Shown here: positions 7,901 through 14,131 of the stretch, one piece after another | Layout: each line of letters opens with the position of its first letter | How positions within the stretch are numbered: position 1 is the stretch's first letter | Source of the DNA: Patescibacteria group bacterium | GTDB taxonomy: Bacteria; Patescibacteriota; Patescibacteriia; UBA9934; GWF2-40-263 | Reading direction: 5' to 3' | Assembly: GCA_004298405.1 (NCBI GenBank) | Contig: SCSL01000093.1 | Location: 1 to 27,265, forward strand | Length of the DNA: 27,265 nt | Position numbers and translations under genes: made by a program | Notes under the pieces: model-generated | Seen by the model: the letters and a program-made list of their open reading frames with translations, nothing else | Database searches by the model: none | What the model was told of the DNA's origin: nothing

Positions 7901-8979
7901 CGGGAGATCACTTCTGGCGCATGCAGATCAAACAGGCGTTTGAGACGGTTGTTGCGGTTGATGACGCGACGATAAAGGTCGTTAAGATCAGAAGTGGCAA
8001 ATCGTCCACCATCCAAAGGCACCATCGGACGTAGGTCTGGTGGGATCACGGGAATCGCTTCCAAGATCATCCATCCAGGTTTGAGATCATTGATATAAAA
8101 GGACTTGAGAAGTTTCACGCGACGCAGAATCCGGTTGCGTTTAGTCTTGGTCGCGGTCTTGAGTTCCTCTTCAAGCGCTTTCATCGTTTCTCCGACGTTA
8201 ATTCGGCGCAACATATCTTGCACGGCCTCGGCTCCAATGTTCGCCTCAAAAATGTGTCCGTACTTGAGTGACCATTCGTGATAGGTCTGCTCCGAAATAA
8301 TCGACATGACTTTCATGTCCTTGAGGTCTTCCAAAACGCCCTCAAAATCTTCTTCCAGTTCGGCGGTCTTGGTATCGCGGATTTCTTCCAGACGCTTTGT
8401 CTCTTTGGCGATTGATTTCTTGTCCTCACCAAACTTCTGTTCCAGTCGACCGATGTCGCGCTTGAATTCTCCTTCGATCATTTTCTCCTTACTCTTCTTT
8501 TCCTGTTTGACTTGTTCAATGGTTTGCTCCTTGGCATCTTCATTGACATCCGTCACGAGGAAACTCGCAAAGTAAATAATCTTTTCGAGATTTTGGATGG
8601 AGACATCCAAAATGGTACCAATCTTTGAGGGAACACCGCGCAAAAACCAGATGTGACTGATCGGAGCTGCAAGATCAATGTGACCCATGCGCTCACGACG
8701 CACAACGGAGTGAGTGACTTCAACGCCACACTTGTCGCAGACAATGCCCTTGTAACGGATCTTCTTATACTTCCCACAGTAACATTCCCAATCCTTGGAC
8801 GGTCCGAAGATTTCCTCGGCAAAGAGTCCTTGTTTTTCCGGTTTTTGGGTTCGATAGTTGATGGTCTCAGGTTTGGAAACCTCCCCAAATGACCAAGAGC
8901 GGATCGTTTCAGGCGAGGCAAGACGCAGGCGGATTGAATCGAAGTCAGTGGACTTGAGAGATTCTTGCTGTTTAAACAT
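4957..8979 (-). CDS. rpoC: DNA-directed RNA polymerase subunit beta'
   Basis: 1340 residues from the ATG at 8979, or 1348 from a GTG at 9003. It forms the catalytic cleft of RNA polymerase. Positions in the longer form: zinc ribbon C74, C76, C89, C92 (ECYCG, CDKCG); a charged coiled coil about 155-230; the Mg2+-binding NADFDGD (536-542, with D538, D540, D542). The bridge-helix/trigger region GARGSWGQMTQMVGMKGL follows, then a second cysteine cluster (ENCGDD, TCRLRRGVCQKC). The C-terminus is acidic (RSVQEGSESEKEL). The ATG is chosen because FKQQESLKSTDFDSIRL is where family similarity begins; the GTG lies inside a palindromic repeat. Neither start has a Shine-Dalgarno sequence. It is co-transcribed with rpoB and ends at a strong terminator. 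Confidence 0.98.
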   Translation of the reverse strand: MFKQQESLKSTDFDSIRLRLASPETIRSWSFGEVSKPETINYRTQKPEKQGLFAEEIFGPSKDWECYCGKYKKIRYKGIVCDKCGVEVTHSVVRRERMGHIDLAAPISHIWFLRGVPSKIGTILDVSIQNLEKIIYFASFLVTDVNEDAKEQTIEQVKQEKKSKEKMIEGEFKRDIGRLEQKFGEDKKSIAKETKRLEEIRDTKTAELEEDFEGVLEDLKDMKVMSIISEQTYHEWSLKYGHIFEANIGAEAVQDMLRRINVGETMKALEEELKTATKTKRNRILRRVKLLKSFYINDLKPGWMILEAIPVIPPDLRPMVPLDGGRFATSDLNDLYRRVINRNNRLKRLFDLHAPEVISRNEKRMLQEAVDALIDNSARHSKTVIAATGKKRQLKSLADQLKGKQGRFRQNLLGKRIDYSGRSVIVVGPHLKLDQCGIPKKMALELFKPFVISKLIEREYVHNIRSANRFIESDRPETWDILEEVTKDAFVLLNRAPTLHRLGIQAFRPTLIEGKAIQIHPLVCDAYNADFDGDQMAVHVPLTEEARAEAREIMLATKNLLKPAFGGPVATPGKDIAWGIFFLTMDVTHLPQSKEGLPLFASESEAMNAQSMRRIGLRDWCVVRMDNKEIIITTPGRLLVNKQFPAEIPYKNQVMGKKELAGIVKYYLELNGSEKTAGFLDRLKEIGFRYSTRAGYSWGMANLPEVEGKEALLAEGDARVREVEDYFAQGLLTASERHSSIIKVWNEIKDRIAAEAKKALPKDNPAYTMIESGARGSWGQMTQMVGMKGLVANPSGDIIELPVKSSFKEGYDVLEFFISSHGVRKGLTDTALRTANAGYLTRRLVDVAQDVIVREENCGDDKGVVLTHEESEEIGEPLLVRILGRYALSDIKKPGGRKMLVSAGELITEEHIREIEATGKELPEAHVRSVMTCRLRRGVCQKCYGYDLAYNKLAKLGTSVGIMAAQSIGEPGTQLTMRTFHTGGVAGKDITQGLPRVEELFEARNPKQKAIMSEVSGKASVETAQREIVQAVTGKQILDTRPGQKTVKISYEGVEEDTQLIGKTGELLVKEGDKVKKGQLIARKSTGKEILAPADGQIAIKKEHTVSVVYETMKIREYIIPPGFTLYVKDGDEVQAGDAFTDGHLDLQVLFKYKGQDAVQKYLSKEIQFIYSSQGQKLNNKHIEIIIRQMFSRVRVVDPGDTDLLPGEIIEKATFEDANDPIKKGQRAATSRALFLGITKISLSTDSWLSSASFQETARVLINAAVTGKVDRLEGLKENVIIGRLIPAGTGFEDMEYELIGDVGGRRSRREGTKEIDSEIKEAFADTRSVQEGSESEKEL

Positions 8980-8990
8980 AGATAGAGATA

Positions 8991-9045
8991 TCTTCACAGC
9001 CACTTCAGTGGCGTCTCATTTAGACGGGGCTAAAGCCCCTTTGAA
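8991..9045 (-). repeat. Double-palindrome dispersed repeat, copy A (rpoB-rpoC junction)
   Basis: On the minus strand it reads TTCA-n-A, GGGGCTTTAGCCCC, GT, an 8-9 nt spacer, GACGCC, then CTGAAG within GCCACTGAAGTGGC, then T-n-TGAA. It matches copy B at 24222-24276 at about 46 of 55 positions. The A/T pair of the second stem here is G/C in copy B, a compensatory change that keeps the stem. This copy supplies the rpoB stop codon (TAG inside the first palindrome) and the possible rpoC GTG start (inside the second), and fills the whole gap between the genes. Confidence 0.75.
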
Positions 9046-12000
9046 GACTTGATTGTTTTCTTTTCTCCAGGAAGTTCGACCTTCTCCCCGTCTTTGAGCA
9101 GTTCCACGTCCAGGCAGAGACCTTTGAGCTCTCGCACCAGCACATTGAATGATTCTGGAATGTTCACTTTGCGGATCGGTTCACCCTTGATAATGGACTC
9201 GTACGCCTTTGAGCGACCCGGCACGTCATCAGATTTGATGGTGAGGATTTCCTGGAGCATGTGCGCGGCGCCATAGGCCTCCAGCGCCCACACTTCCATT
9301 TCTCCGAATCGTTGTCCGCCGAACTGCGCTTTTCCTCCCAACGGCTGTTGTGTGATGAGGGAGTAAGGTCCAATTGAGCGTTGGTGCATCTTGTCCTCAA
9401 CCATGTGGGAGAGTTTCAAGATGTACATGTATCCAACCGTCACTTGGTTCTCAAACGCATCCCCCGAGCGGCCATCATACAGAGTGACCTGACCTGAGCG
9501 TGGAAATCCCGCGCGTTCAAGTTCATCGTAAATCATTTTTTCTGGCACCCCGTTGAGGACGGGGGTGTTCACGTTGTAGCCAAGCGCGTTGGCGGCAAGT
9601 CCCATGTGCACCTCAAGAATTTGTCCGAGGTTCATACGAGAAACAATACCAAGTGGTGTCAGGATGATGTCCACGGGCGTTCCATCAGAAAGAAATGGCA
9701 TGTCGGCAACTGGCACCACACGAGAAATCACTCCCTTGTTTCCATGTCGTCCGGCAACCTTGTCTCCCACTTGAATCTTTCGCAGATCCGCAATGGTCAC
9801 TTGAATTGACTTAATAACTCCTGGAGAAAGTTTATCTCCTTCCTCTCGAGAAAATACCGTCACGGCCACAACCTTTCCGTGCTCGCCGTGCTCGAGGTAG
9901 AGGGAGGAATCACGCACGTCGCGAGCTTTCTCCCCGAAGATGGCGCGCAAGAGTTTTTCTTCCGCAGAAAGTTCTGTCTCACCCTTGGGGGTAATCTTTC
10001 CGACCAAAATGTCACCAGACTTCACTTCTGCACCAACGCGAATCACTCCTTCGGAGTCGAGGTTCCCGAGCTTGTCCTCTGAGACGTTTGGGATATCTGA
10101 CGTCACGACTTCTGGACCAAGCTTCGTGTCACGCACATCGAGCGTGTAGTGTTCGATGTGGACGCTGGTAAAGCGATCATCCTGCACGAGACGCTCTGAC
10201 AAAATAACGGCGTCTTCGTAGTTATACCCATCCCACGCCATAAAGGCCACGAGACAGTTTTGCCCAAGCGCGAGCTCGCCCTGGTCAACAGCTGAAGAGT
10301 CAGCAATCACATCCCCCTTTACGACCTTCTGCCCACGATTCACGACCGGACGTTGATTGATGGACGTTGAATTGTTGGAGCGTAAAAACTTTTTGAGTTC
10401 GTACTGTGTCTTATTTCCATGGTCATCGGCAATTTCAACAACGTTCCCTTCTACGCGAGAAATTTCTCCAGACTGCTCCGCCACAACCACATGACCAGAA
10501 TCACGCGCCGCACGCTTCTCTGACCCGGTTCCGCAAATAGGCGCATCGGGCTTGATGGTCGGCACGGCCTGTCGTTGCATGTTCGTTCCCATAAGCGCAC
10601 GTGTCGCATCATCATGTTCCAAAAACGGGATTAATGCCGTTCCAATGGAAACGATCTGCTTGGAAGAAACGTCCATGTAGTCGACTTCCTCCTGTCCCAC
10701 GACTTTTGGTTCCCCATATTTTCGACCTCCAACAAATGCGTCAACAAAATATCCATCCTTATCGACCGGCACGGTTGCGGGAACGGTCACAGAACGCTCT
10801 TCCTTAAAGGCATTGATGAACTCAATCTCTTCCGTCACGCGGGTAACAGTCTTTCCCTCTTTTTCCTCCTTCACAACTTTGCGATACGGCGTCTCGATAA
10901 ACCCGTAATCGTTGATGATGGCATAGGAAGCCAAGTGACCGATGAGTCCGATGTTTGGTCCCTCAGGGGTCGCGATCGGGCAGATACGTCCATAGTGGGT
11001 TGGGTGCACGTCACGAACTTCAAATCCGGCACGTTCGCGGGAGAGCCCGCCTGGACCCATCGCGGAAAGGCGGCGTTTGTGTTCAAGCTCGGCAAGAGGG
11101 TTTGTCTGATCCATGAACTGCGAAAGCTGGGAAGACATGAAAAACTCGCGGATGGCCCCGATCACAGGACGGGCATTGATGAGACGTCCTGGAGTAAGTG
11201 TATCGATGTCGCGGGTGGACATACGGTCGCGCACAATACGCTCCATACGCGCCAAGCCGACACGGAACCGACCTTGGATGAGTTCTCCCACGGCGCGCAC
11301 ACGACGGTTCCCAAGGTGATCGACGTCATCTGGTTCCCCTTGCTCAATGTTCAATTTGATGATTTCGCGGATAATCATCACAAGATCTTCCTTGCGGATG
11401 ATGCGGTTTTCTTCCTTGGCGACAAGTTCATCGTTGATGTCCTGATCAAAACGCAAGTTGAATTTGTAACGACCGACCTTACCCAAATCGTATCGGTCGA
11501 AATTAAAGAACATGGAGTGAATGAGACTCTTGGCGTTATCAGCCGTCGCACGATCCCCTGGGCGGATGCGCTTGTAGACCTCGATAAGTCCTTCATCTTC
11601 ATTCTTGGAAATATCCTTCCCGATGGTTGACTCGATGTAATGATTCATTGGATGAATATCGATGTCCTTGAACAATTCTGTAATTGCCTCATCGTCAGGA
11701 ATCCCAAAGGCGCGCAACAGAGCCGTGACAGGGACTTTACGTTTGCGATCAATCTTTACCCAAATCACGTTCTTTGGATCTGTTTCAAACTCAAGCCATG
11801 CGCCGCGGTTTGGAATAATCTTTGCCCCATAGTAGCGGCGGCCACGATAGATGTCCGCCGTAAAGAATGCCCCAGCAGAACGCACAAGCTGAGAAACCAC
11901 CACACGTTCAACCCCGTTGATGAGGAAGGTTCCACGTGGAGTCATGATCGGAAGATCGCCCAAGTAGATTTCTTGTTCCTTCACGTCCTTTGTTCGGAGG

Positions 12001-12305
12001 TTCACGAGACGAGTCTTCACACGCAGTGGTGCCTCGAAGGTGACGTTCTTTTCACGGGAAGTCTTCTCGTCAAATTTCGGTTCGTCGAGATAATAGTCAT
12101 CAAAGTACAATTCCAAGTCACGACCGATAAAATCGGTGATGGGGGTGACCTCTTGGAAGAGTTCCTTGATTCCCTCCTCATAAAACCAACGATAGCTTCG
12201 ACGCTGAACCTCAATGAGATCTGGGACGTCCATGGCGTCTCCTACGGCGTTGCTAAAAAGCTTTCGTTCCCGGGTTTTGACGGGCGTGCGGCGGAAAATA
12301 GGCAT
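9030..12305 (-). CDS. rpoB: DNA-directed RNA polymerase subunit beta
   Basis: 1091 residues, compact next to E. coli (1342), so it lacks the lineage-specific inserts. The rifampicin-pocket region is clear: SQLSQFMDQTNPLAELEHKR, RRLSAMGPGGL and RDVHPTHYGR (residues 391-440), with D399, H409 and S414 intact. The normally acidic site in CPIETPEG reads CPIATPEG, with A445. The active-site lysine block GDKVAGRHGNKGVISR and the C-terminal clamp-binding region (GGKAQFGGQRFGEMEVWALE) are present. The ATG at 12305 starts the protein with MPIFRRTPVK; no Shine-Dalgarno sequence precedes it. The stop codon lies inside the double-palindrome repeat shared with ychF. It is transcribed from a strong promoter about 280 bp upstream, through a structured leader. 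Confidence 0.98.
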   Translation of the reverse strand: MPIFRRTPVKTRERKLFSNAVGDAMDVPDLIEVQRRSYRWFYEEGIKELFQEVTPITDFIGRDLELYFDDYYLDEPKFDEKTSREKNVTFEAPLRVKTRLVNLRTKDVKEQEIYLGDLPIMTPRGTFLINGVERVVVSQLVRSAGAFFTADIYRGRRYYGAKIIPNRGAWLEFETDPKNVIWVKIDRKRKVPVTALLRAFGIPDDEAITELFKDIDIHPMNHYIESTIGKDISKNEDEGLIEVYKRIRPGDRATADNAKSLIHSMFFNFDRYDLGKVGRYKFNLRFDQDINDELVAKEENRIIRKEDLVMIIREIIKLNIEQGEPDDVDHLGNRRVRAVGELIQGRFRVGLARMERIVRDRMSTRDIDTLTPGRLINARPVIGAIREFFMSSQLSQFMDQTNPLAELEHKRRLSAMGPGGLSRERAGFEVRDVHPTHYGRICPIATPEGPNIGLIGHLASYAIINDYGFIETPYRKVVKEEKEGKTVTRVTEEIEFINAFKEERSVTVPATVPVDKDGYFVDAFVGGRKYGEPKVVGQEEVDYMDVSSKQIVSIGTALIPFLEHDDATRALMGTNMQRQAVPTIKPDAPICGTGSEKRAARDSGHVVVAEQSGEISRVEGNVVEIADDHGNKTQYELKKFLRSNNSTSINQRPVVNRGQKVVKGDVIADSSAVDQGELALGQNCLVAFMAWDGYNYEDAVILSERLVQDDRFTSVHIEHYTLDVRDTKLGPEVVTSDIPNVSEDKLGNLDSEGVIRVGAEVKSGDILVGKITPKGETELSAEEKLLRAIFGEKARDVRDSSLYLEHGEHGKVVAVTVFSREEGDKLSPGVIKSIQVTIADLRKIQVGDKVAGRHGNKGVISRVVPVADMPFLSDGTPVDIILTPLGIVSRMNLGQILEVHMGLAANALGYNVNTPVLNGVPEKMIYDELERAGFPRSGQVTLYDGRSGDAFENQVTVGYMYILKLSHMVEDKMHQRSIGPYSLITQQPLGGKAQFGGQRFGEMEVWALEAYGAAHMLQEILTIKSDDVPGRSKAYESIIKGEPIRKVNIPESFNVLVRELKGLCLDVELLKDGEKVELPGEKKTIKSSKGL

Positions 12306-12360
12306 AGGTGAGGGAAGGTGGTTAGGGGGCTAAGTGGTTAGGGGAAAGGCTGTAGGAAAC

Positions 12361-12386
12361 AAAAAAGCTTTCCGTTCAATGGAAAG
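12361..12386 (-). terminator. Attenuator-like terminator in the rpoB leader
   Basis: Minus-strand stem CTTTCC/GGAAAG (12381-12386 with 12368-12373), a 7-nt loop, then C and TTTTTT. It lies 55 nt before the rpoB start, inside the transcript. An upstream AAAG-GA-CTTT pairing would exclude it, giving a possible antiterminator. Confidence 0.5.
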
Positions 12387-12547
12387 TCCTTTATGACTCG
12401 TTAATAAGGGGGGTGCGCACCATCAGAGAAGGGGTCGTTAACCCGATTTCATGGTCCCACAACCGATGAATCAGGTATTTCTCTTTATGTGCCCCTATCC
12501 TGGTTGACCGATCCGCCAAATGCGAGGTCAGGGGTTTGTCAAGTTTT

Positions 12548-12559
12548 GCTAAATTTAGC
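12548..12559. promoter_or_regulatory. 12-bp palindrome in the rpoB leader
   Basis: GCTAAATTTAGC is a perfect palindrome lying about 18-29 nt after the predicted start of transcription. It could be an operator site; the protein is unknown. Confidence 0.35.
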
Positions 12560-12583
12560 TAAACCCAACGTAAATGCAGGGCG

Positions 12584-12612
12584 ATGATAGCATGGGGTTT
12601 TTCCTGCGTCAA
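12584..12612 (-). promoter_or_regulatory. Main promoter of rpoBC
   Basis: Minus-strand -35 TTGACG (12607-12612), 17-bp spacer, extended -10 TGC-TATCAT (hexamer 12584-12589). It is the best sigma-70-type match in the region. It lies just downstream of the terminator of the 6S-like RNA gene. Confidence 0.7.
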
Positions 12613-12638
12613 GCAGATATATTCCGAAGGATATCCAC

Positions 12639-12814
12639 AAAAAACTCCTGAACCCGAGGCTGCGAAGAGAGGCCACGACGGTCAAACCAGATCAGAACGT
12701 TTGAGCATGAGGAGAGAGATTTTGGCCACTCAGCCTTCGCAGGCGAATGACCTATGCTCGCGATTTAAACCAGGGTTGAATCGTACCAAACTTCGCAGCC
12801 TTCGATTCAGGAAC
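12639..12814 (-). ncRNA. Candidate structured RNA gene, 6S-like shape
   Basis: About 176 nt on the minus strand. The two ends pair: 12791-12811 with 12647-12667, 18 of 21 positions complementary, the three mismatches forming one small internal loop. The 3' arm is followed by AG and TTTTTT, so the closing helix also acts as a terminator. Inside, GAGCATAGG pairs with CCT(C)ATGCTC to form an apical helix topped by TTCGC/GCGAA. This leaves about 30 unpaired nt on each side, with a possible small TCAAAC/GTTTGA hairpin on the 3' side. A closing stem, large central bubble and apical stem is the known architecture of 6S RNA, which binds RNA polymerase. An extended -10 promoter places the start within 3 nt of the helix. 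That it is a structured RNA gene is well supported; the 6S identity is inferred from shape only. Confidence 0.55.
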
Positions 12815-12820
12815 GATGAA

Positions 12821-12848
12821 ATTTTAGCAAAGTTGAAGAAAGAATCAA
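12821..12848 (-). promoter_or_regulatory. Promoter of the 6S-like RNA
   Basis: Minus-strand -35 TTGATT (12843-12848), 16-bp spacer, extended -10 TGC-TAAAAT (hexamer 12821-12826). The expected start is near 12814, directly at the closing helix of the RNA. Confidence 0.6.
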
Positions 12849-12892
12849 GATGAGACTATTACATCTGTGCGCGAGGATCTCGTGAACGGATG

Positions 12893-12923
12893 AAAAAGTG
12901 GGTCCAAGAAGGAGGGGGACCCA
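12893..12923 (-). terminator. Rho-independent terminator of the 12938-14038 gene
   Basis: Minus-strand stem TGGGTCC/GGACCCA (12917-12923 with 12899-12905), an 11-nt loop, then C and TTTTT. It starts 15 bp past the stop codon. Confidence 0.8.
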
Positions 12924-12937
12924 GCCTAGAGAGAGGT

Positions 12938-14038
12938 TCAGTTGTGAACAGCCGTTTCCACGGCAATGGTATTTCTGAGATCCTTGAGGAAGGCGAGTAG
13001 ATGGTCGGCAAGAGACTTGCATTGTTCCTTTTTGAGGATGCGACTCTCTCCTATCCTTGCGCTCTGTGCGATACCGATACTCTCTCTCCTGTCCTGGAGC
13101 CAGGACCAAAATTCACTTATCAACTTCTCGCACAGGACGTCAACCAGGGCATGGTCGCCGCTGACCAGAGGTGGGTTGGGAACCGGGAGTGAAGTCCTCT
13201 GTCGCAGGATCTCAAGTTCGTCCTTTGAGGTCCCAAGCAGAGCCAGGATTCCCTTTCGGTTCCGGTGTTGTGGATCCACCTTGACGGCCTCGCCGACCTT
13301 CTTGAGGAAGCTTTCGACGAGGTTCTTGACCCTCCTGGTGGCCGCTCTCCTGCGGATGCGCGCGAGCGCAAGTCGAAGGTAGAAGATCAGCTTGTCGAAC
13401 TGCTCGAGCCTTTGCGCACGCTCGAGCCGACGAGCCTCTTCCTGTCTTTGGATTTCGCCCTGCGCGATGGCAAGGCGGTCCCTGTTTTCGCCCAGCTCGC
13501 CAATGGCGCTCGTGAGTGGGCTTTCTTCTGGCTCGAGCGCACGGCGCCCGAGACGTCTTTCACGCATGGAACGAGGCTGTCCGAACGCATCATCATCGCG
13601 ACGACCTTCGAATTGCAGGACGTCTGGACGTTGACGCGTCGGAATGACGATCGCGACCCTGCTGAGCGAGGGCGTGTCGTCGCGCGCAGGGGTCGCGACG
13701 ACGACCGGTCTTGACGTCACAGCAGGCGGTCCGACCATGACCGCCAGATTGACCCTCAGGGGTTCGTTGTGACGTTGACCTCGAGGAATAGGGCTAGCTA
13801 GCAGAGGCGCCGCCTGAATTCCGAGGCCCTTGAGGACTTCGACGAGCCCACGACGGGGATCACCTTTGCGCTGTAGGCACAGTTGACACGTGGCCGCCGC
13901 CAGCGCCGTCTCCATGCTATCGACCTCTGAAAGAACGACGAACATGGGAATCGACGCTCCATCGACCAGCATCTGCGCACGCACCGGAAAAGTCTTACCG
14001 CACTGCTTGCACTTCCCCATCGAGGGCAGCTCTCCCAT
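12938..14038 (-). CDS. Unknown GC-rich zinc-ribbon and coiled-coil protein
   Basis: 366 residues, not recognised. The N-terminus carries two CxxC knuckles, C10/C13 (CKQCG) and C51/C54 (CQLC), consistent with a zinc ribbon. A low-complexity Pro/Arg/Asp-rich middle (about residues 80-190) follows, then a charged helical, probably coiled-coil segment (about 195-265, QRQEEARRLERAQRLEQFDK and onward). The C-terminal half is helical. There is no signal peptide or membrane helix. The gene has a strong Shine-Dalgarno sequence (GGAGGA, 8 nt before the ATG), a consensus promoter and a terminator of its own. Its coding sequence reaches about 70% GC in places, above the core genes around it. It is divergent from ftsK. 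A nucleic-acid or ribosome-associated role is possible from the zinc ribbon, but this is only a guess. Confidence 0.75.
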   Translation of the reverse strand: MGELPSMGKCKQCGKTFPVRAQMLVDGASIPMFVVLSEVDSMETALAAATCQLCLQRKGDPRRGLVEVLKGLGIQAAPLLASPIPRGQRHNEPLRVNLAVMVGPPAVTSRPVVVATPARDDTPSLSRVAIVIPTRQRPDVLQFEGRRDDDAFGQPRSMRERRLGRRALEPEESPLTSAIGELGENRDRLAIAQGEIQRQEEARRLERAQRLEQFDKLIFYLRLALARIRRRAATRRVKNLVESFLKKVGEAVKVDPQHRNRKGILALLGTSKDELEILRQRTSLPVPNPPLVSGDHALVDVLCEKLISEFWSWLQDRRESIGIAQSARIGESRILKKEQCKSLADHLLAFLKDLRNTIAVETAVHN

Positions 14039-14079
14039 GTGGGTCTTCCTCCGTTGTTGGTCGTCAGAAACGACTGCAA

Positions 14080-14108
14080 AAATTATCAGAAAGAAGGGTT
14101 ATTGTCAA
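14080..14108 (-). promoter_or_regulatory. Promoter of the zinc-ribbon orphan (divergent to ftsK)
   Basis: Minus-strand consensus -35 TTGACA (14103-14108), 17-bp spacer, extended -10 TGA-TAATTT (hexamer 14080-14085). Its -35 lies 8 bp from the -10 of the divergent ftsK promoter, so the two probably compete. Confidence 0.7.
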
Positions 14109-14112
14109 CCTG

Positions 14113-14121
14113 TGATAAAAT
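14113..14121 (+). promoter_or_regulatory. Extended -10 of ftsK, near-leaderless
   Basis: TGA-TAAAAT ends 10 nt before the ftsK ATG at 14132. No -35 and no Shine-Dalgarno sequence are visible. Confidence 0.5.
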
Positions 14122-14131
14122 AACCCTACCT

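Larger units (their letters stand above)
12306..12577 (-). promoter_or_regulatory. Long structured 5' leader of rpoBC
   Basis: About 270 nt lie between the predicted transcription start and the rpoB ATG, without a credible gene. In transcript order they hold a perfect 12-bp palindrome GCTAAATTTAGC (12548-12559), a possible stem GGTTGT/ACGACC, the palindrome GGTGCGCACC (12412-12421), a terminator-like hairpin (12361-12386), and two near-identical copies of CCCCTAACCAC just before the start codon. A TTGACA at 12537-12542 lacks a usable -10 and is not taken as a promoter. The layout suggests attenuation or autogenous control. Confidence 0.5.

Noticed and set aside
8979..9003. GTG at 9003 as the rpoC start
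   Set aside because: It lies inside the palindromic repeat and adds eight residues not typical of RpoC; the ATG at 8979 is preferred, though the GTG cannot be excluded.
10935..12311. Two long plus-strand ORFs (231 and 223 codons) antisense to rpoB
   Set aside because: They are shadows of rpoB in a codon-biased region: no recognisable domains, no promoter or ribosome binding site, and rpoB is certain on the other strand.
12514..12542. TTGACA at 12537-12542 as the rpoB -35 box
   Set aside because: No -10-like hexamer exists at 15-18 bp spacing; the promoter at 12584-12612 is much better.
12584..12853. 89-codon plus-strand ORF upstream of rpoB
   Set aside because: It covers the rpoB promoter and the structured RNA gene; its translation is of low quality and shows no family features.
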